The notes: generated from the sequence alone by a model not told the origin. 64,000 bases of DNA from Micropterix aruncella (GCA_944548615.1 OX155952.1:1887001-1951000); one strand, 5' to 3'. Positions 33,481 to 46,060 are shown, numbered from the stretch's first letter. Made by a program: numbers and translations.

Positions 33481-36147
33481 CACAAAAAAATACCAAAGGA
33501 AAACCGATCGATTTTAATTTTTCATTTTAGCTTCGCACGTATGCTATGGAATATTCGTTTATAATAATAAATAGAAGCTTCTATATATGGGTATATTAGC
33601 AATATTGTTTAATAATAATAGGAACTCCTTACATGGCTCAAGGTTTGTTAGATAGGAACTAAATGAAAAACAAACAGCAAGTCTTCAAAAAAGAGCTAAA
33701 TAAGAGGCTTCTAGATGATAATAACACTCTTATAGATAAACAAAATAAAATAAATTAACTGAGTATCTGTTTTTGAATATTCTTATAACTACGACGATTA
33801 CAATTATTGTAACTGTTTTTAACTGCACAATTGATTAACCGCTATACCTTTGGGTTATTATTCACAAAGTTGGTAAAAAATCGTTGTTTTCTTTTTCATT
33901 AGATTTCTTAATTACAATACTTGTTTACAATATACCAATATACACAATTGTTTTTACACAAGAGACCCATTTATTACCTTTTCTTGTATTTAGAACTGTC
34001 GAAAAAAATATATGTTAAACAAGAACATTTTCCTAATATTCTTAGCTTTGAATATTTTAGATTTTGTTTATATTACATAGTGTAATTAATTTGTGAAATT
34101 AGGTCTAACCGAACTGTAATACTATCTGGCGTATTATTATGAAACCTGCACCATTTTAAAGAGAATTTAATTATCTATCTTTTTATCTACGATTTTTTCG
34201 AACAATCCGGTTTTTCTGCTTTATCAAATAAAAAATTCGTGCGCTGCGCTCTATCGGAAGACGTTTAAATTATTCCGAATCATTTGCTTTCGCAGCCGCA
34301 AATGATTCGGAATAATTTCAACGTTTTCCGATAGACCGCAGTTATCTGATATAAGAAAAAATAAAATAAATAAATATTTATAATTGCAAAAGTTGTTAAA
34401 AATGCTATGCAATAGCTTTACCGCGGCAGTCCCCGAGTGCCACACGTATTTATTATTTTTTTGTATTAATTGCTTTAATTTTTCAAGTCTGGTTAAATTT
34501 ATTTATTATATAAGTAATGTGCATATTCTTATTATTTGATTATGATTATTTAAACTGATTATTTAATAACTACAATCAAATCATTTTACGTATTTCTTTT
34601 TTAATTCACCCTATTTACTTGTGATTTTGTTTTTAAAACTCTTTTATATTAATTAATGTACACTGTGTTTATAGAATGTCTGGCCAAGCACAAGCTTTGA
34701 AGCCCCAAGTGAGCGCAGAATGCGCGCTGGGAAATATTTATGGAGTACACACAGAATGTGTGCACTTACTTACATGAGGTGGATACACGACAGGCCACGG
34801 TAAGGTGCGTCGTCGCGTGGACGAACGCTTAATTATCAAGGGTTAAATATTCTGATAGCTCTTCTCTCCGACAACGAAAAATTCGACGAATTTATCTATG
34901 TATGTCACGGTCAGTACAACAGTCGTAGTGCTAACGAAAATAACCTTCCATCGAGAAACAACAATGTAAAATCTTTCCATAACCACTTCAGAAAATAATG
35001 GACCTATCCATAAACTCGGAAATGGATACTGTTTACAACAACAAAGTTATAAACGAATTCTGGTTATGATCTTCCACTTCATATTTAAGTGGAATGGGCG
35101 GGAAATCAAAAGGACTATGCTTATCTTCACTCGAAATTGTCGCACCTAGTAATACTTATCGCACTCGATACTAGATAAAACGCAATCAAACGCTTGTTTA
35201 CGATTAAATTTCCTATGAAATCTGATAAATTGTATAGTAATATTTTTTTAAAAAACGCATTTTATGACATATTTGTTTTCGATCATCTTATCTCTCTAAA
35301 TCTGAAACATCCTGTTGATAAAAATATGAGCCTTTTCACAGAATATATAAGAAGTAGATCTACTATTAAAATAAACTTCTCGTCTTTTTAAGATTTATGT
35401 AATTACTGAGTACTTACTTACCTTTTAATTAAAACGAAATTTTAGTAGACATAACCTTTAAGTATAATTTAGTTTCAGTATAATTATTAAGTGGGTTGTA
35501 ACACAATAGCACTTAAAATCACGAATAAGTGCCTGTCACGAATTAAAATGAACATTAGGAAAAATTTCAATAGGTTAATCAAACTGATATATAAACTAAC
35601 AAGTAAACAGATATTGACGTGTCTATAAAAATAAACTCATAAAAGTATCTAAACATGGTTTATCGCTTTGTCGTCTGAATAATAGCGACAATCTAGGCCT
35701 TCGTCTTTTTGGTGTTTTGATAAACTATCGTGACATCCATATTTCAAATTACAGCCGGGCTGCCGGCAATGACTAAAATGTACATGTTTGACGAATAACT
35801 GATTTATGAGTTTGTATTGGATGATATAGGTCGTCTGTATAGTCGATGGAATGGAGTGTGGAAGTGGGAAGGCCTAATGACGGAAGTACGGCATAGCGGT
35901 TGAAATATCAACTGGGAGTTTTTATTTTATCGTGGATTACTTTTTACTGTAGGATAAATACATTAAGACCAGTAAGGGAGTCAAATTGGACAAAAAACCC
36001 TGGTAACTTAAACCCAAGTATTGCTGCTGTAGTATAAAGGAATTGAACTTTATTTATAGGAAACGTTATGTAGTTTATTTCCGTAGAAATAGATATAAGG
36101 GCAATCCCAAAGGTTTTAAAGATATCTGCGGAAAACTGAAAAAAAAA
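33481..36147. other. AT-rich stretch without gene
   Basis: Apart from the hairpin at 34251-34334, no coding frame, repeat boundary or RNA gene could be supported. Around 34680-34860 a GC-richer island (GTGAGCGCAGAATGCGCGC) has no matching copy in the window. Confidence 0.5.
34251..34334. ncRNA. 84-nt near-perfect hairpin, possible pre-miRNA or tiny foldback
   Basis: Two 36-bp arms (CTATCGGAAGACG..., AATTATTCCGAATCATTTG) pair with only two mismatches around a 12-nt loop CTTTCGCAGCCG. Size and shape fit an animal pre-miRNA, although so few bulges would be unusual for one. A small palindromic transposon remnant is equally possible. No seed matching a known miRNA was recognised. Confidence 0.4.
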
Positions 36148-36287
36148 CATGTGGATACACCCGCCCCGGGTACATCTTGCGTTGTGAGTCGAACCTCCCG
36201 GCTGGGTTACCCTTTTCCATTGGGATAAAATTAAAGGAATTGCATTTAAATACTGACGATCAAATGCAATAACAAGAAACACACTTG
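36148..36287 (+). mobile_element. SINE copy 2
   Basis: A B-box-like GAGTCGAACCTCC is followed by CCATTGGGATAAAATTAA and AATGCAATAACAAGAAAC, the same body and tail as at 29271. The A-box part is decayed. Confidence 0.6.
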
Positions 36288-36293
36288 CACACA

Positions 36294-36728
36294 CACTGAG
36301 AAAAATATTTGATTGATTCTTACATCACCACTTTGTTATTACGGTTTTATACAAAATAACGATGTTGCAATCGTAATTTTGTTGAATTACAAGGAATTTT
36401 GTTGAAACTCTATTACTCGATTATATGTATCAACATTTTCCGTACGGTTAATAAGGAAATAGCAGTATACTGTAATTTCGACAAGATTCATGTGTTCGAC
36501 TATAACCGTACGTATACTACTACAAGCTGACATATTAGAAGCGAGATCCCAAGGTCACGACGTAATAAAATAACATTATGTTTTAATATTACGGCACGGT
36601 AACTACCATCACGCCAACATCGTTACGCGTCATGTTACTTCATGCTTATAGACCACAGTTCGGGTTATATACGTAATCCTTGTAGAAACATACGTATCTC
36701 CGTGTACATCGTAAAATTTTTGTCAGTG
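36294..36728. mobile_element. CACTGAGAAAAAT-ended MITE, full copy
   Basis: CACTGAGAAAAATATTTGA at the left and AAAATTTTTGTCAGTG at the right are inverted ends. The 435-bp interior is non-coding and matches the copies at 9.2, 19.7-20.8 and 24.9-26.9 kb. The DNA-transposon superfamily is not certain; the CACTG end recalls Transib, but no target duplication was clear. Confidence 0.8.
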
Positions 36729-37237
36729 CATGTTACACGCTCACAGACATATAAACACTTCATAGTAGTGTTGCTTGTAAAGGATTGCCGTATCACAATA
36801 AACCCGTCCATTGTGAAATTTCACAATAAAGAGTAGAGACAAACAAAAAAAACTTTCTTTCTATCTCTAGGAATAACTGTATCAAATTTCAAAACTACGC
36901 GAATAATTTGAGCTGAATGATTATTTTTGGGCCAATTTGCTTAGAGTATTGTGAGTCTTGAGAACGCGTAACACAGTTTTCTAAGTTCAACCGTAGCACA
37001 CTCTATTCTGACCGTGATGTTACAGAAAAACAAATGTTTTGTATGGCGCCCGGCGTCCGCGGCCGCGACGTGTCCGCGTGATTATCGTCGCTATCGGCAC
37101 GGGCCCTCGAAAAGCAGATAGTGAAATCTGCTTCTTCATACTATAATAGCTTCTAGAGGCGCTTCTAGGGGATCTACGCGGCAAATATAGACGAAATAGT
37201 AGGCCCACGCGCCATCCGCGGCAAGGTAAGACGCGTG
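36729..37237. other. no gene seen
   Basis: CpG-rich at 37030-37200, with no supported frame. Confidence 0.5.
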
Positions 37238-37292
37238 TTGGAGTTGTCCACTACTACGGGCGAAGCCGCTACCCCCAGGAAGGTATAACAAT
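37238..37292 (-). repeat. GC-rich 14-bp-TSD repeat, copy 8 (terminal fragment)
   Basis: Only the terminal 55 bp (GGAGTTGTCCACTACTACGG to AGGAAGGTATAAC) are present. The retained end is the same one kept in copies 1 and 3. Confidence 0.8.
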
Positions 37293-37299
37293 TAAATAT

Positions 37300-37640
37300 A
37301 TGTGCTTATACAATACCCATGGAGTATACCCAATACCCATCCAATAACAGCTTGTGATCTAAAATGACTCCTAGATTATGGCCTCGATATAGGTAAATAC
37401 TTCCAGGATAAAACCCTGAAATAGTGTGTTTGCTTACCCCGGCTGTATTATGAGTATGTTGACCTCTTAACAATGTACATTCATTGACGACTGTTAATGT
37501 CGCATACGTACGTAGCCTGTTTGAATTTGATTGTAATTTGGTCGATGCAGTATGCCACATACCCGCTGAGAATTGAGCGTATTCAAAACCGGTTAATACA
37601 TCACAAATTTCCGCTCATTTTCCTCCGGCTTGTCATAAGC
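37300..37640. pseudogene. two head-to-head LINE scraps
   Basis: The minus strand of 37306-37495 reads SGFYPGSIYLYRGHNLGVIL (RT motif E region). The plus strand of 37500-37640 reads YVRSLFEFDC and, one frame away, LRIERIQNRLIHH, the usual sequence after the thumb. They are in opposite orientation, so they come from two insertions or an inversion. Confidence 0.5.
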
Positions 37641-37734
37641 CGAAGGAGGTACGTAAAAGATGAAGGAGGTTTGTTAAGGAGGTACGTAAAAAGGTGGAGA
37701 TCAGATTGAACAAAGTTAGCATCCCGCACTCGCA

Positions 37735-37845
37735 CGCACATACACCCTACAGATATACACACACATGCATACATACACATACGCTCTCTATCACACAAAA
37801 ACATAGTCACACCCATAAACCAACACACACGTACACAAACATAGC
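37735..37845. repeat. CA-rich low-complexity tract
   Basis: Imperfect runs of ACACA, CATACA and similar words. Confidence 0.8.
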
Positions 37846-37929
37846 GAACTTAATTCTAAATTTAAAATTCTTCTCGTTTTTCTTTGTATTATGTAGCATA
37901 TTTTGTATTCCTTATTGTAAATATCCAAG

Positions 37930-38190
37930 TGAGACTCTCCACCGTATGCATGACAAGGGTCCTGCAGTTCTTCGGTCATGTTGCCAGGAGAAACCCAGAG
38001 AATCTGGAGAAAATGCTTTCCGGGGGTCAAGTGGAGGGAAGAAGAAGCAGAGGCAGATCACCGGTCAGATGGAACGACCTCATCAAAGAAGTTACAAAAG
38101 GGTCAATACAATCTGCGACCCGCCATGCAGAAGACAGGTCGAAGTGGAGGAGCCTCGTAGGCAAACTGTTGTCTAGCCCGTTGAGTATGA
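37930..38190 (+). pseudogene. RTE-type LINE C-terminus
   Basis: The reading LQFFGHVARRNPENLEKM, RSRGRSPVRWNDLIK and AEDRSKWRSL is the characteristic C-terminal segment of RTE/BovB LINEs (Gly-Arg-x-Pro-x-Arg-Trp, then Asp-Arg-x-x-Trp-Arg). It is followed by a short direct repeat (GAGTATGAGTCAACCAAATC and GAGTACGAGTCGACCAAATC). All of the RT is missing. Confidence 0.85.
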
Positions 38191-38948
38191 GTCAACCAAA
38201 TCTGGTCGCGAAACAATTATCCGTTGAGTACGAGTCGACCAAATCTGGTCGCGCGTTTTTTTCACTTCTTTGACGTTCTCATATTTATTCATAATTATCT
38301 AATTGTTTTACAAAATGATATTTCAATATTCTATATTCGAAATTTCAATGCAATCATTGTGCAGTTGTTCTTTTTATGATTGGTGTAGTAGTTTCGTAGT
38401 TATAGTACTTTAAGTCGAGCGCCGTCGATGTCGCCGAAAATCCTGCAAAAGAGACAGATGCATCCATGAAAATACCCATTTACTCCAAGGGCTAGTGGCC
38501 ACGATCCTCAGTAACGAGGGAACGACGGAGAAAAATTGTAAATATTTTAAAACATAACTGGCTTTGTTATCGTTACATCTTATGTCTATATTTTATTATT
38601 GTTTAAACTGTATGTTTTTATTAAAACATTAAAAAAAATAACTTTAGAATAACCCATGGGACGAGTCGGGCAAAGACCTTAGGACATAACAATCTACTTA
38701 TTGATCTAAACACGCCACTGCTTAGCAGTCCTACCTCAATCAGTGAGGGCACTAGAAAGCAGAGAGCGATACATTTGGAGATCCTTTAGATAACAGTAAC
38801 AGGCCGTTTTCATTCATAATTAGCCTTTTAAGAAGAAAAAAATATTAAAATTATCACGAACCAACATGATTAAGACGTCATCCAACAAAAAATCCCATAT
38901 TTTGCAGACTTACCTGTAACAAAAGAAAATACAACAACATTAAATAAG
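38191..38948. other. no gene seen
   Basis: No recognisable feature. Confidence 0.5.
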
Positions 38949-39233
38949 GTTTCTTCGCGAACTGAAATCGGAAATTAGTTCGTGTGAACGAGACAGAGCA
39001 ATACGCTAGAGCGGAGTGTGAGATGACCGGTTGTCACTTTTTCGCATTAAAACTGCCGCCAAGGTCAAATTTTACACTGCACAAAATATGCTCGAATTTA
39101 TACGGACGAGTATAAGTTCGGTAGGTAGTATATATCGGCGATCGTTCGTTTCATATTCCGCTCTAACGTATTACTCTGTCTCGGTCGCTTGGACTAATTT
39201 TAGTTTTAGTTCACAAAGAAACGCAATCGGGCC
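38949..39233. mobile_element. CGATTGCGTTTC foldback MITE, copy 2
   Basis: The left end is decayed to GGTTTCTTCGCGAACTGAAA, and the right end is CAAAGAAACGCAATCGGG. The interior arms ACGAGACAGAGCAATACGC and their counterpart are well kept. Confidence 0.85.
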
Positions 39234-40145
39234 CATTTGACTGCCTTAAATAGGAAGGTCCCTATTTAAATTCATAATCACTTGTCTCAAATTGTTACAT
39301 AATATTACATTTACATTGTATGGACACATATTACAGTAGGTTTTAAACAGTATTTTAACGACGAAACTTCTTTAAAAACGCTCCCATCAAGGTCCCGTAA
39401 GAGTTAGCGATGAAACGCGTTTGTTGTTCGCAAATATTTTATTATATCTCGTGGTCCAAAGGATAGCGGCGCGAAGTGGCGTACATATTTCAAAAATAGG
39501 CCATTGTCCGTTTCTAAGTGTATTATACTTGCCTGTTCGTGTGCTTACCTCATCGAGCAGGGGAGGATTCGGATAGGGGTCTAGATATTCGCTCCGTTCG
39601 ACCAAAGGATTTAGTCATAACTCCCCAACGGGTTTATACATGAAAAACATGTTTTTTTCGACTTCGACTTTGAGTTGAAATCTATTCATGAATCGTTTAC
39701 CTCTAGAATAGCTGATAGATAGTCTTAGATTGCTGTAAGTATTCAGTATTCAATTTATTCATTCAGAATATACAATAAAAGCATAAATTATCAATTAAAG
39801 CTAATTATCGCATATAAGAATTCGTCAGTTGCTAGTAATATATTAATATTAGTAGATAGAAAACTATTAAAGCATAAATATTAAATCGACAATAGCGTTG
39901 ACTAAAGTCGGCTTTACAAGGCAGACAAATAAAATTTTAAAAAAATAGAAGAGCTGAATCCATGTACATGAGTATACATATAAAATAGATAATTATTATA
40001 AGAATATTAATAGTCATCTTAGGCACTTTATACAAAAAATATTCACGCAATAGAAAGTATCAAAACAAAAATGAAAAAAAACAACATATGTATATGGTCA
40101 GGTATGTTACGTTACACATCGTAATCTACATATTAAATATTAAAT
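39234..40145. other. no gene seen
   Basis: AT-rich. The right part (about 39950-40145) may be the 3' UTR of the LINE on the minus strand that follows. Confidence 0.45.
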
Positions 40146-40484
40146 TCATAAAATTATTATTAAACAATAAGAATGAAAATGAGGTACCTGAAAGTTACAT
40201 ATTAATGTTATTCCCATTTGAAAGATTAGCATGCTCAAAAAATCACCCAGCTTATAGAAAGCATGTGTGGATTGCAACTTTTGTTTAATAAATCTTTTAA
40301 ACGCCTTTGTTTCCATCTTTCTTGTGGAGAGTGGTAGCTGGTTAAAGAGCTTATAGCTCAAATATCCAAAGGACTTTTGTGTCTGCGTAAGGCGTACTTT
40401 AGGCAGGATAACATTATCACGTCTGCGTGTATACAACTTACTACTTTTCGGTAAAGAAAACTTTAAACGCGTTTTTCTCACCAC
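40146..40484 (-). pseudogene. LINE C-terminal fragment
   Basis: The minus strand reads RRRDNVILPKVRLTQTQKSF and GYLSYKLFNQLPLSTRKME, the terminal domain of CR1/Jockey-like LINEs. Confidence 0.75.
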
Positions 40485-40599
40485 TCTTCTATATGGAGTA
40501 AAAAAATAGAAAATATATTTTTATATATTATGCGAATTCTATTGCATAATATTATATATATTTATATTATATATTATTCTATTCTTTGCGAATTCTATT

Positions 40600-41080
40600 G
40601 CAATAAGAGCTCGGCCATATCCCACGAGGAAGTACATCGGCATGACACCAGGAATAAAACCCTGTATCTCCAACCGTTCGTAGCACGTACTGCCAAGTTC
40701 CAGGCGACTAGTCGATACCTAGGCCTCAAACTTTTCAATAAATTGCCCGAAAGATTAAAAGCAATTAAAAACATCGATATTTTCAAGAGATCCATCCGAG
40801 TCTATCTGCTTAAAATCAACATGTATGCCCATAACGACTTCTTAAAATATTTTGAAAATACATAGCATCGTATCTACCCATTTAATCTAATACATATTAT
40901 TTACCGTTAATTGTTTTGTTGTAAACTGTTATCATATAGTCTATGTTTTTGTAAATTGGTAAGTTTAAAGCTATATATTGTATATTATCTCTTTTCTAAA
41001 TTGAGTAACTAGTTTAAGATTAATTACTGTCATTCCTACACAATTGTATGGTTGTATTGGAAATAAATACCTTTTACTTT
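40600..41080 (+). pseudogene. LINE C-terminal fragment and 3' UTR
   Basis: The plus strand reads HRHDTRNKTLYLQPFVARTA and LGLKLFNKLPERLKAIKNID to a stop at 40863. A 215-bp 3' UTR ends near GGAAATAAATACC. It is 5'-truncated and belongs to a family different from the copy just upstream on the other strand. Confidence 0.75.
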
Positions 41081-41789
41081 TTTTTAACTTTATTTAAACA
41101 CAAAATTTTGGGGAAAAAATCGATTAATCGAATAATCTTTAAATCCTTGAAAAATTATAAAAATAATAACTTTTTGTTATTTTTATATTTACTATTGCAA
41201 AAAAATATTTACTAATATTTAATATTTATTTCATCTAGCTAGAAAATAAAAATGTAAAAATGATTATCTTAGTTTACTTTATTTGATTTAGGCAATTTTT
41301 CACTCGCTATTACCGGATACCGTAATCCGCAAACAGATACTGTAATTTCTGCAGCGGTAGAAACATTTGCAATTCAATATCTCAAGATTTTTTTTTTTTC
41401 ACTATTGCAAAAAATATTTTAATTTTTGAAATTTTAATCAAACTGATATAAAAGATTCATGGTTACATTTTAAGTTAAAGTTAAAAAAAACATGTTTTTT
41501 TTGGCCTTCTAAACCAGGCTGATGATAAATGATTCATGGGCCCCGAAGTAGATCTCGAGGAATTCTAAAATGTGAGCTGAGTTAAAATAAATTAGACTGT
41601 GCTGAAAGGCTGTTCACGAGACGTTTTTACGAAAAAAAAAGTAAGGCGAACGCACACATATGATTTGTTGGACTTGTCAACAAAAAGTGTTCTGTTTAGG
41701 TATACTGGTAGCGAACGGTTTCGAGCAGCTTTGGTATATAAGATCCATTGTATTTTCAGGTCTGTCCAACTCACGATTCAGCTCCTATT
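41081..41789. other. no gene seen
   Basis: AT-rich to 41500. The ORF pair at 41592-41940 runs into the GC-rich repeat and has no recognisable domain. Confidence 0.45.
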
Positions 41790-42392
41790 CAGTAGCCTAC
41801 TCGTGTGGAATACTACCCCGGTAAGGACTCTCTCGTCTCAGGCCTCTTGGCTGGTGGATTGGTTTCCCACGGGGGTTGCCTCCCGGTGCTACTGCGCACC
41901 GTGCGGCGACAGCCCATCGGTTTTGTGCAATCTTGACTAATTATAGAAAGAGTCAGGAGTTTATGGAAATATACTGTTTCCTAATCAGCGGGGGTGGATG
42001 ACCTGTCATCAACCCCACTCTTGAATTGGCTACCTGATCCTGAATTCAGAACCGGGCAAAAGATGCCAATGGTCCGTGATAGATTCAAACTGAATCACCG
42101 CTGAATATACGATAGGTAGAGGTAGGGCAAGCGACTTCGAATCGGTAACGAGTTTGGAGGTTGGAGGTATCCTGATGGTTAATCCCAGACGGAGATATCC
42201 ATCCAAAACTGGTAGTCAGGGGGCCAGGCTGCCCGCTGATTACCTTTCCCGGTGCCTCGCCGTAAGGCGATGGTCTCTGACGGCCATGTTGGCTTAGCTA
42301 GACGGTAGGTTTGTATTCTGAGATAGAGCGATCATTATCGTTAAAACTCACAGAGGTGGCGGGTTCGCCCGTTGTAGTTGACGACTTTAAGT
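41790..42392 (+). repeat. GC-rich 14-bp-TSD repeat, copy 9
   Basis: A diverged, almost full copy. The recognisable sites are CTACTGCGCACCGTGCGGCG, AGCGGGGGTGG, GCTAGACGG and GGCGGGTTCGCCCGTTGTAG. The end is GTTGACGAC. Confidence 0.8.
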
Positions 42393-42789
42393 GTTTAGGA
42401 ACACTATCAATCGAAGAAAGAAAATCTCAGTTATCAATTAATGCAAGGTTTAAATCTAATTTGACTGGAGTAGAACTCTGAAACAGGCCTCAGAGCGGCT
42501 GCGCTGAATCAGCAAACACGCCGCTGGCAGCTGATTGGCAGAGCCGTTCGCCAATCACAGCACGCTCTTATCAGATTGTCAGATGCGCCGTCACCGGGCC
42601 CACGGGCGCTTGCCAAATTTTGTGCCGTGTCATTGTTTATGCAGAGCACTGAATAAATCATAATGGATGAGAGAGCAATGTCTCATAATATATAAGGCAA
42701 TACTGACATCCACACACACATACACACACACACACATTTATTAAGTCTTTCCCTAAGCAAACTGTCGTTTTTGACCTGAATACATACTT
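42393..42789. other. no gene seen
   Basis: It contains a (CA)n tract at 42706-42736. Confidence 0.5.
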
Positions 42790-43215
42790 TGTCAATTACT
42801 ACGGGCGAACCCAACACCCCCAGGGAGTTATAACGACATAGTGCAATTCTGTTTCCTATTGAGTGAACGTAAAGACTTGATAGACAACCAAATCCACAGT
42901 CAAACTGCGCCAATAGCAATAGCCCGTAAGAGTACTTAACGCCTTACCGCGAGGCACTGGGAAGTGCAACCAGCGGGCAATCCTCGCGGCCTTACTACCA
43001 GATCTGGACGGATTTCTCCATCCTCCAGTCTGGTTACAGATTTGAGCCTCTGCCAGACGTTAGCGGTAGGGTAAAAACCAGATAGTTGCCTCAGTCGGAT
43101 ACGTGCCCCGGATTTGAATACACTATGTTAGGGATGTTGGTGGCGTAAGCGCTTTACTATAATTAGAAGGGCCCCTCCCGCAGGCCTCAATTCCATGTAA
43201 GCCGTCGGAGTAGAC
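42790..43215 (-). repeat. GC-rich 14-bp-TSD repeat, copy 10
   Basis: Starts TCAATTACTACGGGCGAACC and can be followed to GCCAGACGTTAGCGG. The right third is rearranged and decays near 43215. It lies opposite to copy 9, 400 bp away. Confidence 0.75.
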
Positions 43216-43439
43216 GCACGCGTATTGTACGTGTGAGCAAAAATCTTCCGCGGCGAAACTTTGACAGGCGTCGAAATTATATTGGTAAGTAATTTCTATT
43301 GAACAGTTTAATTACTGATTGTGGTTTCAGTCAACTTTTTGTTTCTTTGCATGGATTAGAGTTTAAGTTACTTTGTTTATTAAGCTTTATTGTTGAAGAG
43401 TTTTTATTTATTTCGCAAATAAAAAAAGGCAAGTATGCG

Positions 43440-43809
43440 TATTAAAAAAGATAGTCGCCCTATATACGTAAAGTCTAGGATAAAACTCTCCAGAAGAAGA
43501 ATATCGAAGAGAAATTAAAGAAAACAGGCCTACATAAGGACACCGAAAAAAAAGATTTTAAGGCAGTTATAAACAAACCAGCTGGTAACAAGAAAACAAT
43601 TGTTAAGAAAAAAGGGCAACAGCAAAAAAAAGAAAAATACCTAAAAAGGAAGAGCTTAAAGTAAGAGAAGAACACAAATTTATAGTTCTGGTAGTGAAAA
43701 TGAAAAAAATATTTTAAATTCAAAAAGCTTTTTTAACGCTAGGCTACTGTCCGCTACAGTAGGCGACTATCTATATCCCTTTTTTAAAAGAGTTCAAATA
43801 AAACAGGAT
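43440..43809 (+). other. lysine-rich remnant, unrecognised
   Basis: Plus-strand frames give Lys-rich strings (NKKTIVKKKGQQQKKEK) with several stops and an SSGSENEK stretch. This could be the basic tail of a decayed nuclear or transposase-like protein, but no conserved domain is visible. Confidence 0.2.
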
Positions 43810-44418
43810 TTACTGAAAGCCAATATTAATTAATGTTTGCAAAATTAGGCTACTATAAAAGATCAAATACCAATACAAATGTTTTGATATACATGTTGAA
43901 TTATTCTTAGTATGTACAATTTTGTTAATAATAGAGCTATTTTGAAAAGTGGGGCAACTATCCGGCTCTAACCCAAATTGATGTTCGAATTGATTACGGA
44001 CCGAGGCGTCGCGCATCTGTTTTTGTTTTAGTTCGTCAACATAATCTTTGCTTTTTGACAACTGACCTAATAGATTTATATAGATGTGGAATAGAATGGG
44101 TACCAAAACGTTTCCTTGTGATGCGCCATATGTTAACGATTCATATTCACTAAGTTGACCTTGTATAGAAACCATTTGTTTTCTGATTTCAAGATAGCTC
44201 TGAATCCACTTTAGACTATTGGACACAATACCTACACTTTACATTGGTGTTAACAGATTCTTGTGAGTAACTGAATCAAATTGTCCAAATCTAAAAAAAA
44301 ACCGAGAGACATTTTTCATCGTCATAGCTTGCACCACAAAGTCTGTCATGGTCGTGATAGCGTTCGAGGTTCCCAAGCCTTTTCTGAGACCAAATTGGCT
44401 ATCTGGCAGTATGTTATT

Positions 44419-44712
44419 GGGCTCGATTGCGTTTCTTCGTGAACTAAAATCAGAAATTAGTTCGTGTGAACGAGACGAATACGCTAGAGCGGAATGTGAA
44501 ATGAACGGTTGTAACTTTTTCGCATTGAAACTACCCACCAAAGCTAAAGCATCTGAATCTAACACCGCACGAAATGTGTTCAAATTTATTCGGACGAGTA
44601 TACAGGTAGTTTTTATCGACGATCGTTCGTTTCATATTCCGCTCTAAGGTATTGCTCTATATCGTTCGCTTGAACTAATTTTAGTTTTAGTTCACAAAGA
44701 AACGCAATCGGG
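44419..44712. mobile_element. CGATTGCGTTTC foldback MITE, copy 3
   Basis: GGCTCGATTGCGTTTCTTCG at the left and CAAAGAAACGCAATCGGG at the right form the inverted ends. The flanking LINE coding sequence resumes on either side, which fixes the insertion. Confidence 0.92.
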
Positions 44713-45215
44713 ACAATTATCTACTAAATAGTTCATCACTCTAGCCTTAACTACCTTTTCGATTATCTTGGACATATTTAAAAACGAGATTGGTCTATAG
44801 TTATTGAGATTGTGTAGTTATTGACATCTATCTAAGTCTATCTAAGTCTAACTAGTATCTGAGTCTATAGTTATTGAGATCATAAATCAGCACCCTTAAA
44901 AATTGGGATAACCTTAGCACATTTTAAAACTTACATTTATTATATTACTAATATCAGTATGCTGAGGAAATTATCCAGCTTAAAAACATATAATATCAAA
45001 TCATCACTACCAGCTGCAGACTTATTTTTAAGGTTTTCAATAACTTCTTGAACTTCAAAAGCATTCGTTGGCCTCAGATATAGAGATGCCTGATTTCTCC
45101 ATATTGCCATATTTCTCCATATTTCTCCATATTCGTACTTAAGTAGTTATCGTTTTTTCTTTCAAAAACTTTTCAGCCAAACTAGTATCCTCGTTACAAA
45201 AGTGTTGATTTATAC

Positions 45216-45829
45216 CAGTGATTCTGTATGGACCCCCAGGGGTCGATTTCGATCCGCAGGGGGTCTATGTAAGCAAAAAAAAATCGGGGTGCACGAGATG
45301 TCAATGGGGGTCCAAGTTAGTGGACTCCATCTAGGCAGGTCACCATAAGCATTCAGGCGATCCGTTATTGTCGTATCACTTCTTGAACAGATTTTGTATA
45401 CCTACAGCATAGTATTTTAAAATTATAATAATAGATAAACAAACGCGCGCGTCACAAGTATCACGAAATGAAATCAACACTCAACTCAAATTGCATCACT
45501 AGTCGATTGAAGAGGCCAGCGTACATGACTAACGAACGAGTAGGATAAAAGCGCCACATGAATGAGCAAGCGAGATAGTGCTACATGTGCACTTTTGTGC
45601 GGCTTTCCCAAATGATACGTACTTTAAGGTCGTGGACGCTTTGGAATAAACGAATAAAAATTGTACATATTTTTATTTTTTTACAACTATTCACATTACC
45701 AAAAACCCTATGTAGAGGCGATCAGTACTGTTCCAGCTATCATGAAACTTTTAAGTTCAGGAAAATTCAGGCAGGGGTCTACGGAACACAGCAAGGGGTC
45801 TACGAGTCAAGAAAGTTTGGGTACCTTTG
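45216..45829. mobile_element. hAT-like non-autonomous element with 8-bp TSD
   Basis: It starts CAGTGATTCTGTATGG and ends AAGTTTGGGTACCTTTG. Both resemble hAT ends (CAGTGGTTC and its complement). ATTTATAC is duplicated at 45208-45215 and 45830-45837, the 8-bp target duplication typical of hAT. The interior includes GGGGGTCC and GGGGTCTACG repeats. No transposase. Confidence 0.88.
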
Positions 45830-46060
45830 ATTTATACCATTAAAGACTTTTTGTGGGTGTGCTTGCATCGCGAAGACTTCATCTTTTATTTGAATTTTCG
45901 AAACAGACGGCGTTTTTTTATATTGGAATTGGACGCTTCTTTTATGATTTGCCATATTTTTCGAGGGTCTCCTTTTGATTCTGCAATTTGATTTTTCCAG
46001 TAGTTCTGTTTAGACCGCTTAATCAATTTGTTGAATATGTTTCGATGTATTAACTCTCCT

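Larger units (their letters stand above)
43810..46060 (-). pseudogene. LINE relic split by a MITE and an hAT element
   Basis: On the minus strand the order is right for one LINE. It reads QNYWKNQIAESKGDPRKIWQ (linker, about 46000), then KSAAGSDDLI and AKVIPIFKGAD (about 45050-44900), NNYRPISFLNMSKIIEKVV (RT motif 1, about 44790), DSQFGLRKG (about 44400), and YGASQGNVLVPILFHIYIN (motif B, about 44110). The run is interrupted at 45216-45829 and 44419-44712 by two other elements. Motif C is not found. The polymerase is clearly dead. Confidence 0.8.

Noticed and set aside
37735..37845. CRISPR-like spaced repeats in the CA-rich tract
   Set aside because: Simple low-complexity sequence; no direct repeats with unique spacers.
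44239..44647. Frames of 99-114 codons on both strands
   Set aside because: Chimeras of LINE and foldback MITE sequence across the insertion point.
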